Shown piece by piece: positions 43,589-53,055 of a stretch of DNA of 64,000 nt. A program made the translations under genes and the position numbers. The notes beneath the pieces are model-generated. The model was not told where the DNA came from, made no database searches, and saw only the letters and a program-made list of their open reading frames with translations. Origin of the DNA: Polyangiaceae bacterium. GTDB lineage: Bacteria > Myxococcota_A > Polyangia > Polyangiales > Polyangiaceae. The stretch lies in contig JADJYE010000032.1 in assembly GCA_016719945.1 (NCBI GenBank), positions 62,001-126,000 on the forward strand, in the 5' to 3' direction. Within the stretch, counting starts at the first letter, position 1. Each line of letters begins with the position of its first letter.

Positions 43589-46396
43589 TCAGTCCGCGAC
43601 CTCGAACGACCCGTCTTTGCCGACCTTGATGAGCTTGGAAGCCTGTCCGAGATCGAGCACGACGTAGGTGCCGCCCGGGGCGCACAGCGGCCTCGCGGAG
43701 GAGACGCCTCGGCCCGCCATGTCGACGAGGAAGGTCCGCTTCGCCAGCTTGGGTTTGTCGCCGAGCGCGGAGCTCTTGTGGATGACCGCGGCGTCGATGA
43801 CCTCGACCTCGTGCACGCGAGCGCCGTCGTAGCAGCCGGTCGTCGGGTACGTCGCGCAGTCGGAGTCGTCGCACACGAAGGTGGTGCCGTGGGCCCGTCC
43901 CCAGACGCGCTTTTCGTCGCAGCCGTCGAAGTCGCCGTACGTCGACAGCGCCCGCTTGGCCGACCATGCGCCGCCCTTCGTCCGCGTCATGAGCAGCCCA
44001 CGCGCGTCGTCCGACATGAGCGCGTACGTCTTGTCCCCGGCGCGACACGAACGAACCGTGAGCTTGCCCACCACGTTCGCACGGTCGATGAAGATCGACG
44101 GTGGCTTGTCGGACTCGAGGTCCAAGAGCAGCACGCGATCGTAGATGATCGCGGACTCGTCCTCGGGCTTGTCCAGGACGTGGACGAACACCGTGCCGCC
44201 GACGGCCGCGATGAAGCTGGGGCCGAGCTCCTCCTTGTCGGAGAGGAACGAGCGAGCCGGCGTCGCGCCCACAGCGCCGTCTGCGCCGCCCGAGAACAGC
44301 CGGAGCTGCGGCTTCTCTCCGAGCAGCAGCTGCACGGCGTACGCGCGCTCCGCGTCCGCCCCGCCGAAGTAGCAGCCCGCGTCACACAGGCGCGTCTTCT
44401 TGTCCCCGAGCCACAGCTCGAGCGCGCGGTCCTCTGCGACCACGGCGCCGACCTTCCCGTTGGAGAAGGTGACAGGAACCGCGCCGCCGCTAGGGCGCTG
44501 CGAGAGGACGGTCGTACACGCGAACGGCGCCGACGCGGCGTGGGGGCACAGCTCGAGCTTGCTCCCGCCGAGCACCAGCGGGCTCTGGCCGACGATGTGA
44601 TCGAGGGAGGGCTTCGCGTCCGCCTCGGGCCCGCGGTCGCGCCCGCCCTGGACGTCAGAAGCCTGGAACACAGGCTTGATCGACGGCGCCTTGGGGACGC
44701 CCGCCTCGGGCGTCCCGCGCTCGACCTTCGCGGCCTCACCCTCGTCGAGCAGGGCCTGGAGCGCGAGCGCGTACCGGGCCATGTCGCCCGCGGCCTTGTC
44801 GTCCTCGATGAACTCGCCGAAATTCTTGAGCCGATCGGCCAGCTTCGAAGGCGTGCGCTCGGTCGAGCGCAGGGCGCTCTGCGCGGCGCGCACATACTTC
44901 AGGCAGCGGCCAGGGAACTCCGCGGCTGCCTCGTCGTCCCCCGACATCTGCGCCATGCGGATCTTCTTCATCCGGTGCGGGAGGGCCTCGCTCTCTCCGA
45001 GCGGTCCGCCCATCGTGCACTCCTCGAGGTTCGCCCACGCGACCCCGAAGCGCTCCTTCTCGCGCACGTCGTCGTAGTGGTTGATGGCGATGAGGCCGCC
45101 GACACCGAGCACGATGGCGCCGAAGATCCCGCCGCCGATCTTGAGGTTGCGCGCGCGAGACGCATCGAAGGCGCGGCGGGCGGCGGCCACCTCGTCGGAC
45201 CCGACCGACTTGGGGGCCTCGTCGGGGACCGATGCTCGAGCTGCAGCCGGCGGAGCGGCGGCAGGGGTAGCAGCGCGCGCGGCGGCGGCGGTGGGCGCGT
45301 CGGGAGGCGTGGCGACGATCGGCTCCGCGTGCTCGGTCTTTCCGGACGCCGGCGCTTCGGGGGCGGACTCCCTGCGCGCCGGGACGCCGACGTAATGGTC
45401 CGTCGGGCCGAGGGCGAGCGACGGATCGGTGGGCACCGACACGAGCTCGGCCAGATCTCGGCGCGGCTCGGCGTCGGCGGAGGGAAGGGCGTCGAGCGCC
45501 CGACGCAGCTCGTTTGCGTCCTGGAAGCGCTCGCGCGGATCCAGCGCCAGGGCCCGCTCGCAGAGCTGCTCGAACGCGTCGGACACCTCGGCGCCGCGGG
45601 CGCGCGGCGTCGGCCGGCGCGCGGCGGTGCCTTGCTCGAGGAAGTCGGCCATCTCGTCGCCGTACAGGGCTGGGCGACCGCTCGTGAGCTCGGTGAGGAT
45701 GAGACCGAGCGCGTGGATGTCCGTCCATGGCCCGGTCGCGCCGTATCGCTTCGACCGGAACTGCTCCGGCGCTCCGTACTGGGGCGAGAACGCGTGGAAC
45801 CCGCTCGACGTCTTGGTGGACATCTGCGTGGCGCTCTCGCCGTCCTGCATGGCCTTGGCGATCCCGAAGTCGAGCATCTTGACGCGGACACCGTTCTTCG
45901 TGCGAGCGATGAAGATGTTCGCCGGCTTGACGTCCCGGTGCGCGATGCGCTCGTCGTGGGCGAGGGCGAGCGCGTCGATCACGGGGCGAAGCAGGTCGGT
46001 CGCCTCCCGCTCGGTGAACGCGGGGAGGCGGTTCTTGCGGCGCGCCGCGATGATGCGCTCGAGCTCGTCACCCTCGAGCCACTCGAGCACCAGGTAGGGC
46101 ACCTGCGCGCCCCTGACCGTCGTCGTCACGTTGAGGTCGAACACGCGGACGATCGAGGGGTGCTCGGAGAGCCGCGAGAGCACCCTGCCCTCCTCGCGGA
46201 ACCGCTCGAAGAAGAGGTCTTGGGCGCCGTCGGTGAAGTGCGACGGGACCTTCAGGCATTTGATGGCGATGTCGTGCTTGAACGCGAGGTGCCGACCTCG
46301 ATAGACGACGCCGAACCCGCCCTCGCCGATCGGCCCCTCGACGAGGTAGCGCCCGTCGATCGTCGTTCCTACGAGGCCGAAGGAGTCAGTCGCCAT
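43589..46396 (-). CDS. Membrane-anchored Ser/Thr protein kinase
   Basis: 935 residues. The N-terminal kinase domain (about 15-305) is complete: P-loop GEGGFGVVYRG, Lys in IAIKCLK, HRDVKPANIF, DFGIAKAM and APEQF. A Pro/Ala linker follows, then one transmembrane segment near 428-448 (IFGAIVLGVGGLIAI). The extracytoplasmic part (about 455-935) starts with a helical region, then a beta-rich stretch of four to six repeats with several cysteine pairs (LCDAGCYFGG, DCATYPTTGCYDG). This is the Pkn layout common in myxobacteria. Extracellular ligand and targets are unknown. It is followed downstream on the same strand by the TA-like pair. Confidence 0.93.
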   Translation of the reverse strand: MATDSFGLVGTTIDGRYLVEGPIGEGGFGVVYRGRHLAFKHDIAIKCLKVPSHFTDGAQDLFFERFREEGRVLSRLSEHPSIVRVFDLNVTTTVRGAQVPYLVLEWLEGDELERIIAARRKNRLPAFTEREATDLLRPVIDALALAHDERIAHRDVKPANIFIARTKNGVRVKMLDFGIAKAMQDGESATQMSTKTSSGFHAFSPQYGAPEQFRSKRYGATGPWTDIHALGLILTELTSGRPALYGDEMADFLEQGTAARRPTPRARGAEVSDAFEQLCERALALDPRERFQDANELRRALDALPSADAEPRRDLAELVSVPTDPSLALGPTDHYVGVPARRESAPEAPASGKTEHAEPIVATPPDAPTAAAARAATPAAAPPAAARASVPDEAPKSVGSDEVAAARRAFDASRARNLKIGGGIFGAIVLGVGGLIAINHYDDVREKERFGVAWANLEECTMGGPLGESEALPHRMKKIRMAQMSGDDEAAAEFPGRCLKYVRAAQSALRSTERTPSKLADRLKNFGEFIEDDKAAGDMARYALALQALLDEGEAAKVERGTPEAGVPKAPSIKPVFQASDVQGGRDRGPEADAKPSLDHIVGQSPLVLGGSKLELCPHAASAPFACTTVLSQRPSGGAVPVTFSNGKVGAVVAEDRALELWLGDKKTRLCDAGCYFGGADAERAYAVQLLLGEKPQLRLFSGGADGAVGATPARSFLSDKEELGPSFIAAVGGTVFVHVLDKPEDESAIIYDRVLLLDLESDKPPSIFIDRANVVGKLTVRSCRAGDKTYALMSDDARGLLMTRTKGGAWSAKRALSTYGDFDGCDEKRVWGRAHGTTFVCDDSDCATYPTTGCYDGARVHEVEVIDAAVIHKSSALGDKPKLAKRTFLVDMAGRGVSSARPLCAPGGTYVVLDLGQASKLIKVGKDGSFEVAD

Positions 46397-46438
46397 GCGA
46401 GGTGCCGTTGCGCGAGAAGGTCAGCACAGGCCGCCATC

Positions 46439-47557
46439 CTAGCGCGAGACCTTGGCCCACGCGCGGGCCCAATCGACCGCGGCGCGGGGCCTGAGGACGC
46501 CCGCTCCTTGGACGTGCGCGGGCACGTCGGGCAAGGCCTCGGAGGTCGAGCACAGCCCCTCGCGGATATCCGCGGGGGTGAGCTTGGGGGCGACCTCGAG
46601 CATCTGTGCGGCGACGCTCGCGGCGATCGGCGCGGCGAACGAGGTCCCGTCGACGTGCTGGTAGTCCGGCGAGATGTACTTCTGCTTCCTGATGCGATCG
46701 GTGAGCACGCGCATCAGCTCGGCGATCTGCGAGCGCTCGTCCGCTGTGGAGAGCTGGTTGCGCTCGCTGAAGCCGTGCTCGGCGGAGAGCTCCTCGAGGA
46801 CGCTCAAGAGCTGGAAGAGCGGCTGCGCCTCGCGCGCGGTGAGCGTGCCCGGCAGCATCGGCGCGGGGACCCAGATCGCCGGGGCGAGCAGATCGGGCTT
46901 CTGCAGGCCCTCCCGGTGCGAGCCGAAGCTCGAGGGCCAGTGGCGATCACGCTCGCCGTCGACGTCCGGGGAGAAGCGGTCGTGCTGGCCGCCGACGGTG
47001 ATCGCCAGGGGCGACGAGCCGGGCGCCGCGACCTTCTCGCCGGGCGTGTTGCCCGCGGCGGCGAAGACGGTGATCCCGCTCTCGACGACCTCTTCGACGG
47101 CGCGCTCGACCTCGTGGAAGTTCGGGTCTTGAGGACCGACGCCGAGGGAGATGTTCATGATGCGGACCCCGAGCTTCGGGAACCGGAGCGGGAAGCGGAT
47201 CGCGTGGGCCACGTTGTTGCCGCGCACGCGGCCGCCGTCGACGCCCGCCTTCACCAGCACGACCCCCGCCTCGCTGGCGATCCCACGGTAGCTGCCTCCC
47301 GAGCGGTATCCGTTGCCGGCTGCGGCGCACGCCGTCATCGTCCCGTGCCAGCCGAACGTCTGCGGCGAGAAGAACTCGTTGCCGTCGGGCACGTCCCGCG
47401 TCGCGTCGGCGTAGCCGACGATGCGGCGCTCGGGACGCATCAGGTCGGGGTGGGGATAAAAGCCGACGTCGACGAACGCCATGACCACGCCTTGACCGGT
47501 GATGTCGGCGTAAGCGTCGAGGCGCTCGGGGATGGAGAGGAGCTGGATACGTCCCAC
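46439..47557 (-). CDS. Cytoplasmic S8 (subtilisin-like) serine peptidase
   Basis: 372 residues with the catalytic triad in order: Asp30 (AFVDVGF), His71 (GWHGTMTA) and Ser306 (DGTSFAAP). The oxyanion Asn170 is in FAAAGNTPG. There is no signal peptide and no propeptide, so the enzyme would act in the cytosol, unlike most subtilisins. An insert of about 60 residues (about 240-300) precedes the Ser motif. It is transcribed in the same direction as the Ser/Thr kinase that starts 42 bases downstream. Any link between the two is inference. Confidence 0.92.
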   Translation of the reverse strand: MGRIQLLSIPERLDAYADITGQGVVMAFVDVGFYPHPDLMRPERRIVGYADATRDVPDGNEFFSPQTFGWHGTMTACAAAGNGYRSGGSYRGIASEAGVVLVKAGVDGGRVRGNNVAHAIRFPLRFPKLGVRIMNISLGVGPQDPNFHEVERAVEEVVESGITVFAAAGNTPGEKVAAPGSSPLAITVGGQHDRFSPDVDGERDRHWPSSFGSHREGLQKPDLLAPAIWVPAPMLPGTLTAREAQPLFQLLSVLEELSAEHGFSERNQLSTADERSQIAELMRVLTDRIRKQKYISPDYQHVDGTSFAAPIAASVAAQMLEVAPKLTPADIREGLCSTSEALPDVPAHVQGAGVLRPRAAVDWARAWAKVSR

Positions 47558-47605
47558 GGCGCGGGCTTACACCGTCGGGAGGTCGCGTAGAACCTCGATC
47601 GCCCC

Positions 47606-48499
47606 TCAGAGCCCGCGCGACTGCAAGAAGGCGCGCACGGCCTCGAGCGTCTCGGTCGGGCGCTCCAGGTGCGGCGAGTGCCCCGCGTCGATCACCGAGA
47701 GCACAGCCTCGGGCATGCGCGCGCGCGCGTCGACTGCGACCGGAAGCGGGAACGCCTCGTCGCGCTCACCCCACACCAGCAGGGTGGGCGCTGTGACCTC
47801 GCCCAGGCGATCACGGCGATGCAAGGGCGCGCCGATGAGCGGCAGCAGGGCGTCGAAGGCGCGCCGCCCCGGAGGCGTGACGCCGCGCGCGAGGTAGAGC
47901 TCCTCCCGAAGCGCGGCGCTCTCCCCGCTGACGCCGCCGGAGAGGCGGCTCGTCTTCCCGACGAGCCTGGACAGCTTCAGGAGGCGCTCCGGGCCCGCGC
48001 GCAGGTACGCGCGCGCCCTCGGCGTGACGTAGGGTCCGAGGCCCATCGCGTCGATCAGCACGAGCGCCGGCAGCTCGGCGGCGCGACGGAGCGCGAGCTC
48101 GAGGGCGACCAGACCGCCGAGCGAGTGCCCAACCACGACCGCGGGACCTTGCTCGCGCACGACCGCCTCGATCGGATCGACGAAGCGCGCGAGGGCCTGC
48201 TCCCGATCGGACGGCGCCTCCCCCAGGAACCCCGAGTGGCCGAAGCCGGGGAGATCGAGCGCGAGGACCCGTCGCTCGGGCGCGAACGCTCGGATGAAGG
48301 GCTCCCACACGGTCGCCCCGTGGCCTCGGCCGTGCAGCAAGACGACCGGCGTCTTCGCGCCCGGCTTCGTCGAGAGGGCGCGCAGCGACACCCCGGCGCC
48401 GAGCGCGCGATGGTCGGTGACGATCGGCGCGAGGCGGCCCAAGATCCGCTCTTCGACCGGCCCCGGTCGTGAAACCACGGTGAAGATTCGCTCGGACAC
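47606..48499 (-). CDS. Alpha/beta-hydrolase fold protein
   Basis: 297 residues from a GTG at 48499; a longer start at 48616 would add an Arg-rich, unlikely leader. The fold is clear: VVLLHGRGHG for the oxyanion hole, nucleophile elbow VVGHSLGG with Ser126, acid near LLVWGERDEAF and the final His in IDAGHSPHLERP. These are typical of esterase/haloalkane- or epoxide-type hydrolases; substrate cannot be told. It diverges from the DHH phosphoesterase gene and lies 48 bases upstream of the S8 peptidase start on the same strand. Confidence 0.88.
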   Translation of the reverse strand: MSERIFTVVSRPGPVEERILGRLAPIVTDHRALGAGVSLRALSTKPGAKTPVVLLHGRGHGATVWEPFIRAFAPERRVLALDLPGFGHSGFLGEAPSDREQALARFVDPIEAVVREQGPAVVVGHSLGGLVALELALRRAAELPALVLIDAMGLGPYVTPRARAYLRAGPERLLKLSRLVGKTSRLSGGVSGESAALREELYLARGVTPPGRRAFDALLPLIGAPLHRRDRLGEVTAPTLLVWGERDEAFPLPVAVDARARMPEAVLSVIDAGHSPHLERPTETLEAVRAFLQSRGL

Positions 48500-48651
48500 G
48501 TGGGGCCTCGGGCGCGCGCAGCCGGCGCGCGGTCGGGCCCGACTGCACCACCGGCGCGCCGCACGCAAGAGCTTTCGCGTGACGTGGCGGAACCGGTCCA
48601 CCCGGGCACCATGCACGTCGCGGCTGGGCTCGTGGTATGTTTGCCCTGCAC

Positions 48652-49779
48652 ATGGGTACCAACCCGGCCCCCCGACAGGGCCTCGAGGCTGTTCTCAAGT
48701 CGGTAGGGGCCTCGGCCAACGTTGTCTTGATCACGGGGCACCCGGATCCGGACGCCCTCGGCAGCGCGCTCGCTCACCAGCGCATCTGCCAGGAGGTCGG
48801 AGTCCCCTGCACGATCGCGAACGTGCTCCCGGTCTCCCACCGCCAGAACCGGGCGATGGTGAAGCTGCTCAACATCGACATGCTGCAGGTGACCAGCTCG
48901 GACGACCTCACGCCGTTCAAGCACCTGTCGCTGGTCGACACGTCGACCCCCGAGCCGACGATCGACCTGCCGGCGGACCTCAAGCTGTTGACGGTGGTCG
49001 ACCACCACAAGATGGCCGAGGTCGACGCGCCGTTCGTCGACATCCGCCCCCATATCGGCGCAAGCTCCTCGATCTACGCGGAGTACATGGCCCAAGGGCT
49101 CGCCCCGCTCGAGAACGCGATGGGCGCCTCCAGAGTCGCGACGGCGCTCTTGTTCGGCATCCAGACGGACACGAACGACTTCCAGCTCGCGACGTCCGCA
49201 GACTTCGCCGCAGCCTCGTACGTCCGGCGCTTCTGCGACAGCGACGTCTTGAAGCGCGTGGGGCGTCGAGTCCACAGCGCCTCGGGGATGACCGTCCTTG
49301 GACGGGCCCTGGCGAACCTGCTCGTCGTGCGCGACTTCGCGGTCGCGGGCGTCGGCTTCGTCTCGGCCGGCGATCGCGACTCGATCGCGACCACCGCTGA
49401 CTTCATCCTCCAGCGGGAGGATCTCGACACCGTGCTGGTCTTCGGCATCGTCGAGGACCGCATCGACGGCTCGCTCCGGACCGACAGCCCCAGCGTCGAG
49501 CCCGCCACATTCCTGACGAGCGTGTTCGGCAAGGACCGCTCCGGAAAGCCCTACGGCGGAGGGCGCGCGGACAAGGGCGGCTTCCAGATCCCGCTGGGTG
49601 TGCTCGCGGAGTGTGAAGACAAAGACTCCCTGTGGAACATCGTCGAGCAGATCGTCCGCTCACGCCTGTCGAAGGTGATGCCCGAGATCGAGCGTGAGTA
49701 CGAGCGGCAGCACCCCGATCCGCACAACGGCCATCACCACGAAGAGAGCTCGAGCGGCCGGTACTCCCGCGAGTTCTGA
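48652..49779 (+). CDS. DHH-family phosphoesterase (NrnA/PAP-phosphatase-like)
   Basis: 375 residues from the ATG at 48652 (an ATG at 48637 adds five). The DHH domain has HPDPDALGSA, DTSTPE and VDHHKM for two metals, and the DHHA1 domain ends with YGGGRADKGGFQIPLG, the GG-rich substrate loop. This matches NrnA-type enzymes that degrade short RNA oligonucleotides (nanoRNA), cyclic-dinucleotide products or 3'-phosphoadenosine-5'-phosphate. Which of these it acts on is not decidable by eye. The C-terminus is His/Ser-rich (HNGHHHEESSS). It is monocistronic, with a hairpin directly after the stop. Confidence 0.87.
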   Translation: MGTNPAPRQGLEAVLKSVGASANVVLITGHPDPDALGSALAHQRICQEVGVPCTIANVLPVSHRQNRAMVKLLNIDMLQVTSSDDLTPFKHLSLVDTSTPEPTIDLPADLKLLTVVDHHKMAEVDAPFVDIRPHIGASSSIYAEYMAQGLAPLENAMGASRVATALLFGIQTDTNDFQLATSADFAAASYVRRFCDSDVLKRVGRRVHSASGMTVLGRALANLLVVRDFAVAGVGFVSAGDRDSIATTADFILQREDLDTVLVFGIVEDRIDGSLRTDSPSVEPATFLTSVFGKDRSGKPYGGGRADKGGFQIPLGVLAECEDKDSLWNIVEQIVRSRLSKVMPEIEREYERQHPDPHNGHHHEESSSGRYSREF

Positions 49780-49801
49780 GCGGGATATCTTTATCTCCCG
49801 C
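49780..49801 (+). terminator. Hairpin immediately after the DHH phosphoesterase gene
   Basis: GCGGGA at 49780-49785 pairs with TCCCGC at 49796-49801, with a 10-base AT-rich loop region that can add two more pairs, beginning one base after the TGA. No U-tract follows. A modest terminator or 3'-end processing structure. Confidence 0.45.
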
Positions 49802-49829
49802 GCGCCCGCTGCCGCGGGGCCCTTCGGAT

Positions 49830-49923
49830 TCGCGCGGCCCAAGCGCCGCGCGGGGGCCGGGGGGGGGGGGCCCCCCCGGGGGGCGGCGGGGGGGGGGGGC
49901 TCGCGCGGCCCAAGCGCCGCGCG
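49830..49923 (+). repeat. Duplicated palindrome flanking a poly-G/poly-C tract
   Basis: Two exact 23-base copies (49830-49852 and 49901-49923) of a palindromic sequence with arms CGCGCGGC and GCCGCGCG around CCAAGC. Between them is a homopolymer block: G12 (49859-49870), C7 (49871-49877), G6, then G12 (49888-49899). It sits between the convergent DHH and DUF1552 genes, seven bases before the DUF1552 stop. It may be a doubled bidirectional terminator, a G-quadruplex-forming region or, in part, a homopolymer sequencing artefact. Confidence 0.75.
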
Positions 49924-49929
49924 AGCGCG

Positions 49930-51300
49930 CTAGACGCCCGTCTCGAGCGCCGTGAGCCACTCCGTCGTGGCGGCGTCCTCGTGCCCGAACTGGGTGATGG
50001 GCATCCCCGCGCCGCGCAGCGCGGTGAGCAAGGCCTTCGTCGCGTTGCCGTTGTTGTCGCGGTGGTGGACGTTGCCCCTCAGCCGACCGCCGCCCTTGCC
50101 ACAGAGGAGCATCGGCAGGTCGTCCTGCGAGTGCGTGATCCCCTCGGTGTGCTCGGTCGTCACGAGGATCGAGCTGTGATCGAGCAGGTTGCCCGCGCCC
50201 TCGGGCGTGTCCCGCAGACGTTGCAGGAAGTACGCGAGCTGCGACATGGTGAACTTCATCGCCTCGCGCTGCATCGGCTGCGGCGACGGCTCGGTGTGGT
50301 TCATGTAGTGCTGGCCGTCGGTCGCCCCGACCATCCAGAACACTGCGCCCGAGCCGCACGTCGAGAACATGATGGAGAACGCTCGCGTGAGCCCACACGC
50401 GAGCCCGAGGGCCATCAGATCGCTCATGACAGCGTTCTTCTCGGCCATCTGCTCTTGCCCGCCCATGTCCGGGTAGTCGCCCGGGTCATCGGGCTTGTTG
50501 CACTCGGCGATCGGGGCGGCGAGCCGAGTCTCGAGCTCCGAGATGCTCGTGAGGTGCTGCTCGAGGCGCTGGCGGTCCTTCGCGCCGAGCCTCCCCTCGA
50601 GCCGGGTGATCTGATCCGACACGGCGTTGAGCACGCTGGCGCGCGCCTTGCGGACGAGGGGCTCGGCCGTCCCTTGGTTGAAGAGCCGATCCCAGAAGGC
50701 GTGCGGGGACTCCTCTGAGGGGTTCACGTTCGTCTCGCCCGCGACCGAGCCGTTGTGGGAGAGGTACTGGAAGCTGGTGCCCTCGTCGGTCCCGCGGAAG
50801 CGGGTGACCGCCGCCTCGAGCGAGCGGTACGGGCTCGGCGCGAGCGACTGAAAATACTCTGCGGCGACTTGATCGACGCTCGGGTACTTCATGGTCGAGA
50901 CGATCGTGTCGCGGACGTCGTCGATCTTGAGGTGTGGGCCGCCCGAGTTGACGGCGCTCATGCCCGAGTGGTGCGCGTGCCGAGGCGTCTTGACGCTGAG
51001 GCCGCTGATCACGCTGACGTACTCCTTCAGCGGCAGCAGCGCCGCGAGCGCCCAGTCGGAGGGGACCGACCAGTCGGCGCCGACCGTCTGGGGCGTCCAC
51101 GTCGAGAGGTGGACGCCGTTGCCGAAGAACCAGAGCCCGAAGCGCGTCGGCAGCTCCTCGCCGCCTGCGTACGCCTCTCCGTGGTCGTTCAGCATGAAGT
51201 CGAACAGGGGCATCCCCACCGCGACCGTCGCGAGGCCGGCTGCGCCGCGGAGGAAGAGACGTCGGGGCAGGCTGCGCTGCTTCTTGATCAGGAAGCTCAT
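49930..51300 (-). CDS. DUF1552 protein with Tat signal
   Basis: 456 residues. The N-terminus carries a twin-arginine signal (LPRRLFLRGAAG, Arg13-Arg14) with a hydrophobic core, so a folded, possibly metal-bearing protein is exported. The mature part has FGLWFFGNGVHL, AHHSGMSAVNSGG and STCGSGAVFWMVG, matching the DUF1552/DUF1501-like sulfatase-fold relatives found in planctomycetes and myxobacteria. The biochemical function is not established. It starts one base after the stop of the DUF1592 gene, and this two-gene pairing recurs in these phyla, suggesting one exported complex. Confidence 0.88.
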   Translation of the reverse strand: MSFLIKKQRSLPRRLFLRGAAGLATVAVGMPLFDFMLNDHGEAYAGGEELPTRFGLWFFGNGVHLSTWTPQTVGADWSVPSDWALAALLPLKEYVSVISGLSVKTPRHAHHSGMSAVNSGGPHLKIDDVRDTIVSTMKYPSVDQVAAEYFQSLAPSPYRSLEAAVTRFRGTDEGTSFQYLSHNGSVAGETNVNPSEESPHAFWDRLFNQGTAEPLVRKARASVLNAVSDQITRLEGRLGAKDRQRLEQHLTSISELETRLAAPIAECNKPDDPGDYPDMGGQEQMAEKNAVMSDLMALGLACGLTRAFSIMFSTCGSGAVFWMVGATDGQHYMNHTEPSPQPMQREAMKFTMSQLAYFLQRLRDTPEGAGNLLDHSSILVTTEHTEGITHSQDDLPMLLCGKGGGRLRGNVHHRDNNGNATKALLTALRGAGMPITQFGHEDAATTEWLTALETGV

Positions 51301-51301
51301 C

Positions 51302-52966
51302 TCAGTTGCCCTCCTCGGCGGCGGCGGGGGACGCGTAGCGGTAGCCGTCGTTCACGACGAGGGCGACCACGAGCTCTTTGAAGTCGTAGCTGCCGTCGAC
51401 GAACGCGTCGACGAGCTGGTCGACGCTCCTCTGGTCTCCGTCGCCTGCGAGGTGGCCTCCCGCGTGCTCGAAGAAGCGCCGCGCGACGCAGGCGCCGGCT
51501 TGCGGCAGCTCGGCGATGAGGTCGCCGAGCTCGAGCGCGTCCGCGATCGGCTGACCTTCGACCTCGGTGACCGAGTCGATCGTCAGGCCGTTCTCGTCGA
51601 TCGTGCGGAACGTCCCGAGCGCGTCGTAGTGCTCGAACGCGAAGCCGATCGGATCCATCCGCGCGTGGCAGCCTGCGCACTCGGGGTTGGTCCGGTGGAC
51701 GTCGAGCCGCTCGCGCAGCGTGGTGGGAGGCGCTCCCGGCTCGGGCTCGGGCAGCGTGGTCGAGACGCCGGGTGGAGGCGGCGGGATGTCGTTGCAGAGC
51801 AGGTTGATCTGCACGAAGCGGCCGCGGTGGGTCGGCGACGTCTGCGTCTCGTGCGCGTTCATCGCGAGGAAACCGGCGGTCGTCAGCAGGCCTGCGCGCT
51901 GTGAGCCCTCCGGGAACAGGTAGGGGTGGAAGTCCGGTCCGGTGATCCCCTCGACCCCGTACACGCGGGCCAGCTCCTCGTTGAGGTATGTCTCGCGCGT
52001 CGTGAACAGCTGCCGAAAGTCGCCCTCTTGCTCGAAGACGACGTTCTCGAACATCCGCTCGATTTCGAGCTGCATCGCGGGGCCGAGGGTCGCCGTGAAC
52101 TGCGGGAAGGCGGCCGCGTTCTTCTTGAGCGCCGCGAGGTTCCGGATGTTCATGAAGTCGCGGAAGAAGCGGACGAGCGCCGGGCGCGCGCGCGGATCGT
52201 CGACCAGGCGCTCCGCCTGCGCGGCGATCCCATCGAGGGTGGTCAGGTCGCCCGCGGCGGCCGCGGCGCGGAGATCGTCGTCGGGCGGCGCGTCGAGCAG
52301 CAGGAACGACAAGCGGCTCGCCATCTCCCAGCTCGTGAAGCGGAGCAGCTGCTCGTGCTCGGGATCGGGCTCGCCCACCTCGACGCGGAAGAGGAAGCTC
52401 GGCGACTGCAGCACCGCGGCGAGCGCGAACTTCACGCCCTGCGCGGGGTCGGCGAGATCCGCGCCGACGCTGCGCGCGAGATCGATGAGCGGAGTGAGCT
52501 CGTCGGCCTCGAGCGGGCGGCGCCACGCGCGCTCGCTGATCTCCGCCAGGAAGGCCTGGACGCAGGCGTCGTCGACGGACGTGATCGGGCAGCCGACGAG
52601 CGCGTCGCGGCGGGCTGGGTCGGCCCAGACCTGATCGAGCACGTCGTAGGTGGCGGTCTCGTACTCCTCGGCCTCGACGCCCGAGATCGAGCGGCTGGCA
52701 GCCGCGATCGACGTGAAGCCGTAGGCGACGTCGTCCTGCGGGAGGTTCGCGGGGACCGCGAGCGGCTCGCCGAGCAAATCGATCCACGCGTTCACGAGCT
52801 GGGGCTGCGTGAGGCGATGGAGCGTGGGCGACGCGGGCTCGAACGCAGCGGGGTTGGTGTTCCCTGCCCCCGACCCGCCCTCACCATCACCGGGGTTGCC
52901 GATCTCTCCGGTGCAGCCGATCGCGACGGGCACGGCGACCCACAGAGGCAGCCAGCGAAGGAGCAT
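51302..52966 (-). CDS. DUF1592/DUF1588-type lipoprotein with c-type haem-like motif
   Basis: 554 residues from the ATG at 52966; a longer frame to 53041 is unlikely. The signal ends VAIGC with a lipobox Cys. Modules are recognisable in order: DUF1587-like (LHRLTQPQLVNAWIDLLG), DUF1595 (CVQAFLAEISERAWRRPL), DUF1592 (EQLLRFTSWEMASRLSFLL to FLAMNAHETQTSP), DUF1588 with CAGCHARMDPIGFAFEH and DUF1585 at the end. CAGCH is a CxxCH haem-binding pattern, as in the cytochrome-like Planctomycetes family. It is the partner of the Tat-exported DUF1552 protein. A role in periplasmic redox chemistry on polymers is possible but unproven. Confidence 0.9.
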   Translation of the reverse strand: MLLRWLPLWVAVPVAIGCTGEIGNPGDGEGGSGAGNTNPAAFEPASPTLHRLTQPQLVNAWIDLLGEPLAVPANLPQDDVAYGFTSIAAASRSISGVEAEEYETATYDVLDQVWADPARRDALVGCPITSVDDACVQAFLAEISERAWRRPLEADELTPLIDLARSVGADLADPAQGVKFALAAVLQSPSFLFRVEVGEPDPEHEQLLRFTSWEMASRLSFLLLDAPPDDDLRAAAAAGDLTTLDGIAAQAERLVDDPRARPALVRFFRDFMNIRNLAALKKNAAAFPQFTATLGPAMQLEIERMFENVVFEQEGDFRQLFTTRETYLNEELARVYGVEGITGPDFHPYLFPEGSQRAGLLTTAGFLAMNAHETQTSPTHRGRFVQINLLCNDIPPPPPGVSTTLPEPEPGAPPTTLRERLDVHRTNPECAGCHARMDPIGFAFEHYDALGTFRTIDENGLTIDSVTEVEGQPIADALELGDLIAELPQAGACVARRFFEHAGGHLAGDGDQRSVDQLVDAFVDGSYDFKELVVALVVNDGYRYASPAAAEEGN

Positions 52967-53055
52967 GAGGCGAACTTTGCCGTGGCGCTCACCCGGCAGC
53001 AACGGTGCCGCGATGTGCGGGCGTGGCCTTTCTTCGCCCACCAGCTCGCGTACCT

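Noticed and set aside
43778..47590. A 1270-codon open frame opposite the Ser/Thr kinase and S8 protease
   Set aside because: Both sense genes have complete catalytic motifs; the antisense product is Arg-rich and motif-free.
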